A DNA stretch of 64,000 nucleotides from CAVSLM01 sp963728895 (GCA_963728895.1 CAVSLM010000003.1:186001-250000); one strand, 5' to 3'. Shown: positions 55,119 to 64,000, counted from the stretch's first letter. The notes: generated by a model from the sequence alone, not told the origin. Numbers and translations: made by a program.

Positions 55119-56216
55119 ATGGCCTATTTCGGCAAGCACTACCATCCGCCGGGCACGCCGCCCGGGACGCTGGTGCGGCACGATCACGCGAAGCGCCATC
55201 CGCTGCGCATCAGCGTCATGGTCTACAACGAGGGCACGCTCGAAGAGAAAAGCGAAATCCGTGCCGAGGACTGCCATCTCACCGCCCAGTGCCGCTCCTT
55301 CCGCTCCGCGGACTGCATCACCTGGATTCATGCCCAGGGACACGCCGAGCCTGCGGTGATGCGCCAGTTCGGGGAACAGTTCAACCTGCATCCCCTGGCG
55401 TTGGAGGACGTGCTCAACCTCGGTCAACGGCCGAAGGCGGAGTCCTACGACACCCAGCTGTTCGTGGTCATGAGTCTGCCGGTGCCTGGCAGCGACACCA
55501 TCGAGGCGCAGCAGGTCAGCATTTTTCTCGGGAACAATTATGTCGTGAGCTTCCATGCCGGTGAGCAGGACCCGTTCGAGAGCGTGCGCCGGCGGCTGCG
55601 CACCAACGCCGGGCGGTTGCGCACCACAGGTTCCGATTCGCTGCTCTATGCCCTGCTGGACGTGGTTGTCGATCAGGGCTTTCCGGTGCTGGAGCGCTAC
55701 GGCGAGCGCATCGAGGACCTGGAGGAGGAACTGGTGGACATCAGCGAGGCGCCCGACACCCTGGAGTCCATCCAGCGCGTGAAGCGCGAGCTGCTGCTGT
55801 TGCGGCGCATGCTGTGGCCGCAGCGCGAGGTCCTGAACACGCTCATGCGCGACGGCCACAGCCTGATTGGCGAGGAAACCAAGCTCTATCTACGCGACAT
55901 CTACGACCATACCATCCAGATCATGGACCTGATGGAGACCTACCGGGACATGACAACCAGCATGCTGGACGTGTATCTCTCGGCGAACAGCAACCGGCTG
56001 AACGAAGTGATGCGGGTGCTGACGGTGATTGCCACGGTGTTCATTCCGCCGACCTTTCTCGCCAGCGTCTACGGGATGAACTTCGACCGTTCGAGTCCGT
56101 GGAACATGCCGGAGCTCGGCTGGCGGTTCGGATATGCCTATGCGTGGGGCGTGATCCTGGTGATGGTCGTGGGGATGGCGGTGTTCTTCAAGCGCAAGCG
56201 CTGGTTTGCCGTCTAG
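55119..56216 (+). CDS. corA: CorA family magnesium/cobalt transporter
   Basis: A 365-aa channel subunit. A large soluble N-terminal domain with the HPLALEDVLNLGQRPKAE signature (about 90-110) is followed by a long stalk helix and two C-terminal membrane helices. The ion selectivity motif YGMNF lies near residue 322. The end has a lysine/arginine cluster (KRKRW), as is usual. ATG 55119 (MAYFGKHYHPPG) follows GCGGAGAACCGG; GTG 55089 would add ten residues. Confidence 0.95.
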   Translation: MAYFGKHYHPPGTPPGTLVRHDHAKRHPLRISVMVYNEGTLEEKSEIRAEDCHLTAQCRSFRSADCITWIHAQGHAEPAVMRQFGEQFNLHPLALEDVLNLGQRPKAESYDTQLFVVMSLPVPGSDTIEAQQVSIFLGNNYVVSFHAGEQDPFESVRRRLRTNAGRLRTTGSDSLLYALLDVVVDQGFPVLERYGERIEDLEEELVDISEAPDTLESIQRVKRELLLLRRMLWPQREVLNTLMRDGHSLIGEETKLYLRDIYDHTIQIMDLMETYRDMTTSMLDVYLSANSNRLNEVMRVLTVIATVFIPPTFLASVYGMNFDRSSPWNMPELGWRFGYAYAWGVILVMVVGMAVFFKRKRWFAV

Positions 56217-56225
56217 CTGCCGGCG

Positions 56226-58163
56226 TTAGGCGAGGTTGTCGATCTCCAGCGGTGGCAGCGGATCTGCAAGCGCGAAGCCCAGCACCCGCGAATAGAAATA
56301 CAGTTCCGCCTCCAGGGCGCGCTTGATGTTGGCGCCCTGGCGAAAGCCGTGCCCCTCCCCGGTGAACAGCAGGTAGGCTACCGGCAGGCCCTTGTCGCGC
56401 AGCGCGCCGACCATGCGCTCGGCCTGATTGGCCGGAACCACGCGGTCGGCGGCGCCCTGCAGGAAGATGACCGGAGTGGCCAGTCGACCCAGGGCGTGGA
56501 TGGGAGAACGCGCCCGGTAGCGCTCGCGTTGCTCGGGATAGGCGCCGATCAGCCGTTCCAGATAATGCGACTCGAACTTGTGCGTGTCCTGCGCCAGTGC
56601 CTCCAGGTCGCTGATGCCGTACAAACTCGCGCCGGCGCGAAACAGGTCGTAGAAAGTGAGGGCGCACAAGGTGGTGTAGCCGCCGGCGCTGGTGCCGCGG
56701 ATGGCGAGCCGCTTGGGATCGACCCGATCCTGCTCGACCAGGAAGCGCGCGCCGTTCACGCAATCGGCGACGTCGACCACGCCCCATTGCCCGTCGAGGC
56801 GGTGCCGATACGCGCGTCCATACCCGCTGCTTCCGCCGTAGTTGACGTCGAGCACGGCAACGCCGCGGCTGGTCCAATATTGAACCGCGAGGTTCAGACT
56901 CGGCGAGCAGGCGGAAGTCGGGCCTCCATGGGTGCGCACGATCAGCGGCGGGCGCTCGTCCGCCGGCGCCACCGCGTCGCAACTGCCCGGGGCGTAGAAC
57001 AGGCCGTATGCGCTGCGCCCCTCCTCGGTCGGGAACTCGATGGGCTCCGGCCGCGACAGGTAACCCGCTTCAGGCAGCCAGGTGCTTGCACGACGCAGTG
57101 TGCGCAGGCTGCCGTCCTGCAGTGAACAGTGCACGATGGCCGGACTTGCGGTGGAACTGCCTGCCCAGCACAACAGACCGCCGCGGTCGGCGCTGAGCCA
57201 GCCGAACTCGCAGTACGGCGTTTCGATCTCCCGAAGTTTCCCGGCGCGGGTATCGAGCTCGGCAAGATGCCAGATGCCCCGTTCCGTATACGTGCACAGG
57301 ATGCGTTCGGCGTCGGCGAAGGCATAGGTGGAAAGGCCGAACACCCATTGCGGCACGGCGAATTCGGCATCGCGCGGGCACAGCGCCTGGACCTCGCTGC
57401 CGCTCCAGCGATAGAGGTTCCACCAGCCGGTACGATCGGAGACGAAGTGCAGCGTACCGCCGGGTGACCATTCGGGCTGGAACACCGATTCGTCCGCGCC
57501 GCCCGCGACCCGCACCGCCTCGCACAGGGAGCCGTCATCCGCGATGGTCGCGGTCCAGAGCTCCGTGCCGTCCCAGGGCATGTTGGGATGATTCCAGCTG
57601 AGCCAGGCGAGGCGCATGCCGTCGGGGCTGAGCCGTGGTGCTGCATAGAAATCCTTGCCGGAGGCAAGCCGCAGCGGAAGGTGCTCGGCGCGGTGCAGGG
57701 CGAGCCCCACGGTCACCAGGGAATTCACCGGGGCGAGGTCGCCTTCCGTGTGGTCCTCCTGGACGCAGATCAGCCGCCCGCGACGCGCATCGACTTCGAT
57801 GTCCGCGTAGCGCAGGTTGGCGGTGGGTGTGAGCGGCCGGGGCGCACCGATGCGGCCCTGCCGGTACAGGCGCTGGTCGGCGAAGTTGCAGAAGTAGACC
57901 GTGCCCTGGTGCACCGCATAGGCGCCGCCGCCGTACTCGTGCACGGCGCTGCGCACGTTGAAGCCGCCGGAGGTGACCTCGCCGATGCGCCCGTCGCGCG
58001 CGCAGCGCATCACCACGTTGCGTCCTCCCTCGCCGGGGCGGCTCTCGATCCAGTACGCTTCGGTTCCGGACAGTCGCGGCTCCATGAGTCCGACCGTGTC
58101 CGAGACGATGAATTGCGCCGTGATCGGAGAGCGCCAGCTGCCGTAGCGCGCAGTGGCACTCAT
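56226..58163 (-). CDS. S9 family prolyl oligopeptidase-type peptidase
   Basis: A 645-aa serine peptidase. A beta-propeller-like N-terminal half (about 30-370) precedes an alpha/beta-hydrolase domain. The nucleophile lies in GTSAGGYTTL (about residue 491). The aspartate is in GAADRVVPANQAE and the histidine in EGHGFRQ. No signal peptide, so it is cytoplasmic and probably cleaves peptides. It is convergent with corA. Confidence 0.92.
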   Translation of the reverse strand: MSATARYGSWRSPITAQFIVSDTVGLMEPRLSGTEAYWIESRPGEGGRNVVMRCARDGRIGEVTSGGFNVRSAVHEYGGGAYAVHQGTVYFCNFADQRLYRQGRIGAPRPLTPTANLRYADIEVDARRGRLICVQEDHTEGDLAPVNSLVTVGLALHRAEHLPLRLASGKDFYAAPRLSPDGMRLAWLSWNHPNMPWDGTELWTATIADDGSLCEAVRVAGGADESVFQPEWSPGGTLHFVSDRTGWWNLYRWSGSEVQALCPRDAEFAVPQWVFGLSTYAFADAERILCTYTERGIWHLAELDTRAGKLREIETPYCEFGWLSADRGGLLCWAGSSTASPAIVHCSLQDGSLRTLRRASTWLPEAGYLSRPEPIEFPTEEGRSAYGLFYAPGSCDAVAPADERPPLIVRTHGGPTSACSPSLNLAVQYWTSRGVAVLDVNYGGSSGYGRAYRHRLDGQWGVVDVADCVNGARFLVEQDRVDPKRLAIRGTSAGGYTTLCALTFYDLFRAGASLYGISDLEALAQDTHKFESHYLERLIGAYPEQRERYRARSPIHALGRLATPVIFLQGAADRVVPANQAERMVGALRDKGLPVAYLLFTGEGHGFRQGANIKRALEAELYFYSRVLGFALADPLPPLEIDNLA

Positions 58164-58590
58164 CGCAGACCTCGCAGCAGTCCGCGCGGATCAACAAACG
58201 AGCAAAGCGTCGCGGAGACAATCGCGTGCAACACGGCTCTCCTCCTGAGGTTCAGGGTCGCGGTCGCCGTTGCGACCGCCACGCGGTCCGAAACGATGGC
58301 GCCGGGCGTCGGATGCGGCGCGTGCGACACCCTTGCGCGTGGTCGCAGCAGGCCGCGGGGTCAATCAGACACCTGCCGGTGCCGGATCGCGGGACGGATG
58401 ATGCAAGCAGCATGGAAAGACTGCGGCACGAGTCGTGCAGTCGGCGCCACTGCGGCGCAGCGCCGTGCAAAACCGCCGCCGCGCCCGCGCATCGGTTGAG
58501 TATAATCGCCCGGTCGGCCGGGAACGGCAACCTCGCGGCACGCGCTGCGCCGCTACGCTGATGCCAATGACATCTCCGGAGTGATCGCCC
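58164..58590. other. Divergent intergenic region
   Basis: About 430 bp between the S9 peptidase and nitroreductase genes. TATAAT (58501-58506) is present, but no -35 at the right distance upstream is visible. Otherwise GC-rich sequence with no supported gene or repeat. Confidence 0.45.
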
Positions 58591-59232
58591 ATGGATTCCG
58601 ATGAAACGCGCTTCGAGTCCGACCGGCCAACCAGGCCTGCCGTGGTGCGCGTGCCCATACACGAGCTGGTGGCGCAACGCTGGAGCCCGCGCGCGTTCGA
58701 TGCCGCGCGCAGGGTGGAGCGTCACGACCTGCTGGCGCTGCTGGAAGCGGCACGCTGGGCGCCGTCCTGCTATGGCGACGAGCCGTGGCGCTATCTGGTA
58801 TGGGACCGCGCGCGCGACGCGAGACGTTGGGCCCGGGCGCTGGATTGCCTGTCGGAGAACAATCAGCGCTGGGCAGGGCACGCACCGCTGCTGCTCGCCT
58901 CGCTCGCCGACGGCAAATTCCGCCGCGACGACAGGCCCAATCGCTGGGGGCAGCACGACACCGGGGCCGCGAGCGAAAACCTCTGCCTGCAGGCGGTCGC
59001 CTCGGGTCTGATGGCGCACCAGATGGGCGGTTTCGACGCCGAACGGTTGCGCGGCCGTTTCCAGATTCCCGAGCGCTACACCTGTATGGCCATGATCGCG
59101 GTCGGCTACCAGGCCGATCCCGCCACGCTGCCGGTGGACTTGCAGGCTGGCGAGCGCGCCCCACGCAACCGGCGCCCACTGCAGGAGCTTTGCTTCGAGG
59201 GGGACTGGGAAGTGCCCGTGGCATTGGACTGA
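58591..59232 (+). CDS. Nitroreductase family protein
   Basis: A 213-aa flavin-dependent oxidoreductase fold. The N-terminal RWSPRAFDAARRV and AARWAPSCYGDEPWRYLVW are the family's FMN-binding segments. The later ASENLCLQAVASGLMAHQMGGFD and IAVGYQADP follow the usual order. Substrate unknown; the family reduces nitro compounds, quinones or flavins. It precedes the next gene by 7 bp and is probably in one operon with it. Confidence 0.9.
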   Translation: MDSDETRFESDRPTRPAVVRVPIHELVAQRWSPRAFDAARRVERHDLLALLEAARWAPSCYGDEPWRYLVWDRARDARRWARALDCLSENNQRWAGHAPLLLASLADGKFRRDDRPNRWGQHDTGAASENLCLQAVASGLMAHQMGGFDAERLRGRFQIPERYTCMAMIAVGYQADPATLPVDLQAGERAPRNRRPLQELCFEGDWEVPVALD

Positions 59233-59239
59233 CGCGCCG

Positions 59240-60532
59240 GTGCGCCTGTGCAGCGCGTTGAAGGGCGCGACGCTGCTCGCCGGTGTGGCCGCGGCGCATG
59301 CAGCCCCCACCGCGTCACCGGCGCAGCTCGAGGTGCATTTTGCCCTGTCTTCGCCGCACTACCCCGTCGTCCTCACGGGGGCCGAGCTCGAGGCCTTGCG
59401 GGGCCTGCCCATCGGGCGGATCGCACTGCTGGCCGTGCATGGGGGCATTGCCAGGCGTATTGCCTTTCAGATCGATCCCCGCGATGCGGCGGGTGCCTTC
59501 CAGCTCGATGCCGGACCCGAGGCGCGGCTCGATGAGAACGACGAGTGCGTGTTCCTGGCCGGGGATGCCGGCGAGCGGGCCGATGCCGCGGTACTTGCCC
59601 GCGACGGCGACGTCGCGTTGGAGATCGCGCTTGCGGACCCCTCGGGCGGACGCCGCGCCTGGGTCTACGTGCAGGTGACCGACCACCTCCTGGCCGCGCA
59701 GGAGCACTCGCAGGTGCGTTATGACGCCGCGCTTGATCGCGTCGATACCATGACCTATCGCCTGGGCTTCTCCGCGCGCGCACCCATGCTGATCGATTCG
59801 ATCCGCTGGAGCGATCCGGCCACGGGATGGCTGAGTCCGGAGCTGCTGGACTGCATGAAGATCCGCCACACCGGCCGCTTCCTGCATCATGAGTTCCGGC
59901 GCACGGAGGAGGACTACGACAGCCATCTGCTCGGTGTGCGGGTCGGACCGGTGCGGGTCATCCGCAGCACGGCGAACCGCGTGCGGCTGTTCCTCGGCCT
60001 GCGCAGCCCGTCGGTCCACATCGACTACATCGCCTATGCGAACTGCTATGTCGCCGAGATCCGTCTGCGCGTTCCGTTTCGCCTCGGCTGGCTGTTTTCC
60101 GACCTGCTGACGACCACTACGCTCGACCAGAACGATGATGCCGATTTGCCGCAGGTGACGGTGTATACGCTTGACGCGGCCGATCCCGGCGCGGTGGTGG
60201 ATGGCCACCAGACTTCGGCCGAGCGGCGTTTCAATGCCGCCCGAGTCGATCGCTTTCTGGTGTCAGGCCGGCTTGGAGTGCTGATGGTCGGACTGGAGGT
60301 CGAGCCGCAACTGGCGTTACGCGGATACGCCTGGATGATGGACGCACGGGAGCGTGCCGACCCTCCGGAGCGCAGGCCGGGACAGTTCGGCAACATAGGG
60401 TTCGCCTTCACGGGCTGGGAAGCGCTCGATACCGCGGAGCATCGCCTGGAGTACTGGGTGTACCTCACGCGCGATGTTTCGCTGCAACACGCGCGCCGCG
60501 CCCTGCAGGATGCGCCGTCGCTGCTGCGGTAG
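59240..60532 (+). CDS. Exported protein of unknown function
   Basis: A 430-aa protein from GTG 59240 with a signal peptide (about 1-21, ending HAA). The body is beta-rich with many aromatic and acidic residues, and motifs such as FRRTEEDYDSHLLG and the LDENDECVFLAG region. I do not recognise the family. The last domain, with QNDDADLPQVTVY, could hold a metal or sugar site, but this is only an impression. The start overlaps no other gene and follows the nitroreductase gene by 7 bp. Confidence 0.6.
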   Translation: MRLCSALKGATLLAGVAAAHAAPTASPAQLEVHFALSSPHYPVVLTGAELEALRGLPIGRIALLAVHGGIARRIAFQIDPRDAAGAFQLDAGPEARLDENDECVFLAGDAGERADAAVLARDGDVALEIALADPSGGRRAWVYVQVTDHLLAAQEHSQVRYDAALDRVDTMTYRLGFSARAPMLIDSIRWSDPATGWLSPELLDCMKIRHTGRFLHHEFRRTEEDYDSHLLGVRVGPVRVIRSTANRVRLFLGLRSPSVHIDYIAYANCYVAEIRLRVPFRLGWLFSDLLTTTTLDQNDDADLPQVTVYTLDAADPGAVVDGHQTSAERRFNAARVDRFLVSGRLGVLMVGLEVEPQLALRGYAWMMDARERADPPERRPGQFGNIGFAFTGWEALDTAEHRLEYWVYLTRDVSLQHARRALQDAPSLLR

Positions 60533-60591
60533 TCGCATCTCAGGCCGGCGACGCTGGAACGACGGCCCGTTTCGGGTCTCAGGCCCTGCTA

Positions 60592-60619
60592 TTGATCGGT
60601 GTTCGTACCTTACTATAAT
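60592..60619 (+). promoter_or_regulatory. Sigma70-type promoter
   Basis: TTGATC (60592-60597) and TATAAT (60614-60619) are separated by 16 bp. The -10 is perfect and the -35 keeps TTGA. A start near 60626 gives a 21-nt leader to the next gene, which begins with GGAGCCTCCATG. It lies 60 bp after the preceding gene. Confidence 0.65.
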
Positions 60620-60646
60620 GTCGCGATCGTCTAGACCGGAGCCTCC

Positions 60647-60841
60647 ATGCCGCAACGTCCTTCGAAGCTGGAGTGGATCAAGACCGATACCTATGTCGGC
60701 CCGGACCGGCGCCGGGGCCCGCGACGCGTGAACGGCGAGCGCCGTGAGTTGCTGCGCTACGAGCCGGATCGGCCCAACCGGCGCTCCCGCAAGGATCGGC
60801 GCCAGGGCGCAGGAGCCTGGGATAGCCTGCACACGCTGTGA
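60647..60841 (+). CDS. Small arginine-rich protein of unknown function
   Basis: A 64-aa very basic protein (MPQRPSKLEWIKTDTYVGPDRR...), with repeated PDRR and DRR-type segments (GPDRRRGPRR, PDRPNRRSRKDRRQ). A good promoter and a GGAG ribosome binding site support translation. The composition suggests nucleic acid or ribosome contact, but nothing specific can be said. It lies 80 bp before the transporter gene. Confidence 0.6.
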   Translation: MPQRPSKLEWIKTDTYVGPDRRRGPRRVNGERRELLRYEPDRPNRRSRKDRRQGAGAWDSLHTL

Positions 60842-60921
60842 CACGGCGCGCCCGGAAGGGCGCTTCCGGTCGTTCCGCTTTCTGCCGCGCCTGAAACCTC
60901 CGTCCGTCCCAGAGTCACTCG

Positions 60922-61842
60922 ATGCCGGTCGAACTTGAACTGCAGGGTGCGCCACTGCCGGTGCCGAAGTCGGCCAGGGGTCGGGAGCTGTACGGCAGGC
61001 ATCCGCGACGCGCGGCGCTCCTGGTGATTGTCGCGGCACTGCTGTTCGCAATCATGGGCGCGATGGTGAAGGTGGCCTCGCGCAGCCTGCCGAACGAGAT
61101 GGTAGTGTTCTTTCGCAACGTACTCGGGTGGATTGTCTTGCTGCCCTGGGTGCTGCGGGGCGGCGCGCCGACGTTGCAGACGCGCCATCTGCATCTGCAT
61201 GCGCTGCGCGCGGTGTCCGGCCTGACGTCGATGTACTGCTTCTTCTACGCGATCGCGCATCTGCAGCTCGCCAACGCCATCCTGCTCAACTACGCAGCCC
61301 CGCTGTTCATTCCCTTCATTGCAGCGTTATGGTTGCGCGAGCCATTCCCCGTGGCGCTGCGCTGGGCGTCGGTGGTGGGTTTTATCGGCATCGCCTTCAT
61401 CCTCAAACCCGATCGCGCGCTGCTCGATCCTGCCGCGCTGGTGGGTCTGGCGGCAGGCGTCTTCACCGCCGTGGCGTTCGTCTCCATCCGCCGTATGGCG
61501 GCGACCGAGCCGACCACTCGTATCGTCTTCTACTTCAGCACGTCCGCGACACTGATCTCAGCGGTGCCACTCGCCTGGGCGTGGGTGCGTCCGGAGCCGA
61601 CGCTGTGGGGCGTGTTGGTGGCGATCGGGATGGTGGCAACGCTCGCACAGCTGATGCTCACCCGCGCCTACGCCTATGCACCCGCGGCACGGGTGGGCCC
61701 GTTCGGCTACAGCATCGTGCTGTTTGGCGCGCTGATCGGCTGGGTGCTATGGGGCGAAACCCCCGACCGGTTGTCGCTGTTCGGGGCGCTGCTGGTGTGC
61801 TGCGCCGGAATTCTCACCACGCGGCGCACGCGCATCGGCTGA
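60922..61842 (+). CDS. DMT superfamily transporter (EamA)
   Basis: A 306-aa membrane protein with ten helices in two EamA repeats (about 33-165 and 175-300). Markers include ALLFAIMGAMVKVASR, FRNVLGWIVLLPW, ANAILLNYAAPLFIPF and PFGYSIVLFGALIGWVLWGE. The substrate is unknown; family members export amino acids, riboflavin and other small molecules. It may be co-transcribed with the small basic protein. Confidence 0.9.
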   Translation: MPVELELQGAPLPVPKSARGRELYGRHPRRAALLVIVAALLFAIMGAMVKVASRSLPNEMVVFFRNVLGWIVLLPWVLRGGAPTLQTRHLHLHALRAVSGLTSMYCFFYAIAHLQLANAILLNYAAPLFIPFIAALWLREPFPVALRWASVVGFIGIAFILKPDRALLDPAALVGLAAGVFTAVAFVSIRRMAATEPTTRIVFYFSTSATLISAVPLAWAWVRPEPTLWGVLVAIGMVATLAQLMLTRAYAYAPAARVGPFGYSIVLFGALIGWVLWGETPDRLSLFGALLVCCAGILTTRRTRIG

Positions 61843-61916
61843 GGGTGGTCGACTCTCCGCGCGCGGGAGCGCCCGGCGATCGCGGCACTTGCGACGCTTC
61901 CGCTTATGCCACAAGT

Positions 61917-62639
61917 TCAAACGGCACCGCCCTGCTGCTTTTCGAGCGCGGAGCGTGGGACAGGGCCGTAGGGCGTGTCACGGTGACGGTCGTGGTAGTA
62001 CATGCGGTAGTGAACGAAGCGCTCGAGGCGATCGAACTGCAGGAACGGATTGCCCTCGAGCTGCTCCGCGAGGGTGGATACGGGTGTGGACGCATAGTTG
62101 TGACCGGGGTGGATCACGGTCTCGGGGCTGAGCTCGGTGCCGAGACGCTTCAGCGTCCGAAACATCTGCTCGGGATCGCCGCCGCGCAGATCGCAACGTC
62201 CGCAGCCGAAGACGAACAGCGTGTCACCGGTGATCACGTTGCCGGCCAGGCGATAGCACGTCGATCCCGGTGTATGGCCGGGCGTATGTAGCACCTCGAT
62301 GGCGGTATCGCCGAGCGAAATCATATCGCCGCCGTGATGCAGCGTCGGCTTGATCGTGGCGTTGCCCCAGAAATCAGCTTCCGGCTTCAGCAGATGCAGC
62401 TCCGCGTCACAGGCGTCGAGCAGGGCGTCGATGCCGTTGATATGATCGTGGTGGCTGTGCGTCAGCAGTACATCGGTGATGCGCACGCCATGCTCGGCGG
62501 CGCGCGCCAGCACCCGTTCGACTTCCCAGGCCGGATCGACCACCGCGGCGCGAGCGCTGTGCCGGTCCTCGATCAGATAGACGAAGTTCTCCATCGGTCC
62601 CAGCTCCAGGGCATGGATCGCAAAGGGCTGTTCCTGCAC
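61917..62639 (-). CDS. Metallo-beta-lactamase fold hydrolase (glyoxalase II-like)
   Basis: A 240-aa protein with the zinc motif THSHHDH (60-66), then HTPGHTPGSTCY and GDTLFVFGCGRCDL, which is close to glyoxalase II and its relatives. The sequence FGCGRCDLRGGDPEQM and HPGHNYAS support a thioesterase-type member. The C-terminus is shorter than in true glyoxalase II. It is convergent with the EamA gene. Confidence 0.9.
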   Translation of the reverse strand: MQEQPFAIHALELGPMENFVYLIEDRHSARAAVVDPAWEVERVLARAAEHGVRITDVLLTHSHHDHINGIDALLDACDAELHLLKPEADFWGNATIKPTLHHGGDMISLGDTAIEVLHTPGHTPGSTCYRLAGNVITGDTLFVFGCGRCDLRGGDPEQMFRTLKRLGTELSPETVIHPGHNYASTPVSTLAEQLEGNPFLQFDRLERFVHYRMYYHDRHRDTPYGPVPRSALEKQQGGAV

Positions 62640-62784
62640 GGTGCCTCCTTCCGCCGACGTGGCGTTGCAGCTCGCTGGCCTGCGGCGAGTATAACTCGTT
62701 CAGCGCTCGTTCAGTGCCGCAGGCATAGGGTGATGCTCAAGGGGCGCACTTCAGCCCCCGCGTTCAAACCACAGGAGAAGGATC

Positions 62785-63129
62785 ATGACCAGCAATCGAA
62801 TCGCTTTCGGCATTGTGCTGATGGCCGCGCTGGCGATCGGCGCACCGTCGTTCGTGCAGGCCCACGATCGCGGACGCGATGACACCGTAGCGCTCAGGCA
62901 CGACAGCTACCGCAGCTTCGAGGATCACCATCGTTACAGGGAGCGCGACCGGGATCGTCACGACTATCGCCACTGGCGCCGTGACGATCACCGCTTCCAC
63001 TACGGTTCGGGCTTGCGCTACCGGGCGCCGGAATTTCGCGCTGCACCCTCGTATCGCTACCGATACGCACCGCACTGGAGCGAGCGCGGCGATTTCAGCG
63101 CCACTCCGCGTCATCGATTCGATGATTGA
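62785..63129 (+). CDS. Small exported His/Arg-rich protein
   Basis: A 114-aa exported protein with a signal peptide (about 1-26, ending FVQA). The mature part is extraordinarily rich in histidine, arginine, tyrosine and aspartate, with repeats of the type RDRHDYRHWRRDDHR. It may bind metal ions or polyanions in the periplasm, but no specific function is known to me. The ATG follows CAGGAGAAGGATC, a strong ribosome binding site. Confidence 0.75.
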   Translation: MTSNRIAFGIVLMAALAIGAPSFVQAHDRGRDDTVALRHDSYRSFEDHHRYRERDRDRHDYRHWRRDDHRFHYGSGLRYRAPEFRAAPSYRYRYAPHWSERGDFSATPRHRFDD

Positions 63130-63327
63130 CCCGGTTGGATCACCGCCGACCTGGAGCGCTCGTCAAGACCGCGCGGGCGCGCCATGTCGGCGTCTGCCGC
63201 ACGGTTCGCGCAATCGTTCGGCGGTCCTTCCGGACGGTCGTCAAGGGCCCAGGTCGCGAGCCGCTATTGCGAGGCCGCCGCCCGGCGGCGGTCCTTCTTA
63301 TCGGTCCCGCCACGCAGGTGCCGTTCC

Positions 63328-64000
63328 ATGGAAAGCGATCGTTTCGTACAGTCCCACGGTTCCCCCACCGGGTCCAAGCCACTGGTGCTGATCGTGGACG
63401 ACTCTCGGCTCACGCGTCGTGCACTTGGGAAGCTGCTCGGCGAGGAGTTCCAGCTGCTGGAGGCGGAAAACGGCGAATCGGGCTGGGAGAGGCTTTTGGA
63501 TGAACCGCGCGTCCAGCTGGTGTTCTCGGATCTGGCCATGCCGGAGCTGGATGGATTCGGGCTGCTCGCGCGGATGCGCGGCGCGAGCTCCTCCCGTATT
63601 CGGAAGCTTCCGGTCATCGTCGTCACCGGGGACGAAGGTCAGCAGGAAGTGCGCGAGCGGGCTCTGGCAGCCGGTGCGAACGCGGTGGTCGGCAAGCCGT
63701 TTCAGGCTGCGGCGCTGCGCGCGCAGGCGCGGGCCTCGCTCTGCGTCATGGAGGCACCGCCGGCGAATTTACCGGCTGCACCCGCGGCCAAGCCTGCTCC
63801 GGAGTCCCTGCCGATCGGGATGCGTACCGGTACCGAGCTGCGTGAACGCATGCGTGAGGAGCTGGAACGGGTGCAAGGACAGCCTGCCCAAGTCTCGCTG
63901 TTGCTGGTGCGAGTCGATGCGTTCCCGGCGATCGAGCGGGTGTTCGGCGCAAAGGCGGCACGCTACGTGAGCCACAAGGTGGCGGAGCTGCTTTGCGACC
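63328..64000 (+). CDS. Response regulator with GGDEF-like domain (partial)
   Basis: The frame from ATG 63328 is open to the end of the window (224 codons). Residues 18-140 form a receiver domain: acidic pocket D24/D25, phosphate acceptor D68 (VFSDLAMPELDG), T100 and K123 (VVGKPF). After a proline/alanine linker, residues from about 165 (GTELRERMREELERVQG, SLLLVRVDAFPAIERVFG) resemble the start of a GGDEF domain but with key positions changed: usually a glycine/aspartate-rich DxDxFKxxND stretch is expected. Whether a working GGEEF motif follows lies outside the window. Confidence 0.75.
   Translation, partial: MESDRFVQSHGSPTGSKPLVLIVDDSRLTRRALGKLLGEEFQLLEAENGESGWERLLDEPRVQLVFSDLAMPELDGFGLLARMRGASSSRIRKLPVIVVTGDEGQQEVRERALAAGANAVVGKPFQAAALRAQARASLCVMEAPPANLPAAPAAKPAPESLPIGMRTGTELRERMREELERVQGQPAQVSLLLVRVDAFPAIERVFGAKAARYVSHKVAELLCD

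Noticed and set aside
58501..58506. TATAAT as a promoter for the nitroreductase gene
   Set aside because: No -35 hexamer is found 16-18 bp upstream.
60592..60619. Promoter for the preceding exported protein gene's antisense
   Set aside because: Orientation and 21-nt spacing fit the downstream small gene much better.

Overview
The window is GC-rich, almost fully coding chromosomal DNA with no tRNA, rRNA, CRISPR array or phage genes that I can see. The content suggests a gammaproteobacterium, probably near the Chromatiales (purple sulfur bacteria and relatives). It has a class III polyhydroxyalkanoate (PHA) locus with phaEC divergent from phasin/phaA/phaB/phaR, plus HrpA, SixA, NadA, a YeeE/YedE-type sulfur transporter and VPLPA-CTERM surface proteins. 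The taxonomic call is an inference from gene content only.

Layout. 1-5051: alpha-E domain protein tail, CPBP protease, zinc alcohol dehydrogenase, and a Pat-like acyl-CoA synthetase/GNAT fusion. 5089-10924: the PHA locus and a PilZ protein. The phasin promoter is a good sigma70 promoter (TTGACA-N17-TATGCT) whose -10 is overlapped by a CTGC-N3-GCAG palindrome, probably the PhaR operator; a second such site lies upstream of phaA. 11586-15611: cyclopropane fatty acid synthase, then nadA behind a truncated NrtR-like gene with twin AGTGT-N7-ACAC(T) palindromes, then YeeE. 16011-23379: a six-gene Hyf/complex I-like membrane operon whose large subunit lacks the Ni-Fe cysteines, so it is not a hydrogenase. 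23472-31685: dynamin-like GTPase, enolase, a low-GC VPLPA-CTERM gene, a second Pat-like fusion and PPK2.

31808-40964: YbbN, a CCAEP-tail radical SAM protein, YgjP-type peptidase, a YbaK-HDOD fusion, a NERD protein, a deletion scar joining HIT and SDR gene remnants, UspA and a YgiQ-type radical SAM enzyme. 40987-48515 is a cell-surface block: a degenerate HD-GYP membrane protein translationally coupled to a LapG-like protease, divergent from a SLAM-like outer-membrane barrel, its possible secreted client, a cohesin-like VPLPA-CTERM protein and an L,D-transpeptidase. 48591-64000: FkbM methyltransferase, SixA, HrpA, CorA, S9 peptidase, nitroreductase, an unknown exported protein, EamA transporter, MBL hydrolase, and a response regulator with a GGDEF-like start that runs off the end.

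A short non-coding element with inverted ends (CTAGCCCGGAAATCTCACC) occurs in four copies plus one remnant, always between genes. It carries an internal UACG-loop hairpin in two copies that shows a compensatory base-pair change. The most promising observations are this repeat family, the HD-GYP/LapG pair, the SLAM-like secretion pair, the hydrogenase-like complex without a Ni-Fe site, and the truncated NrtR with its operators.
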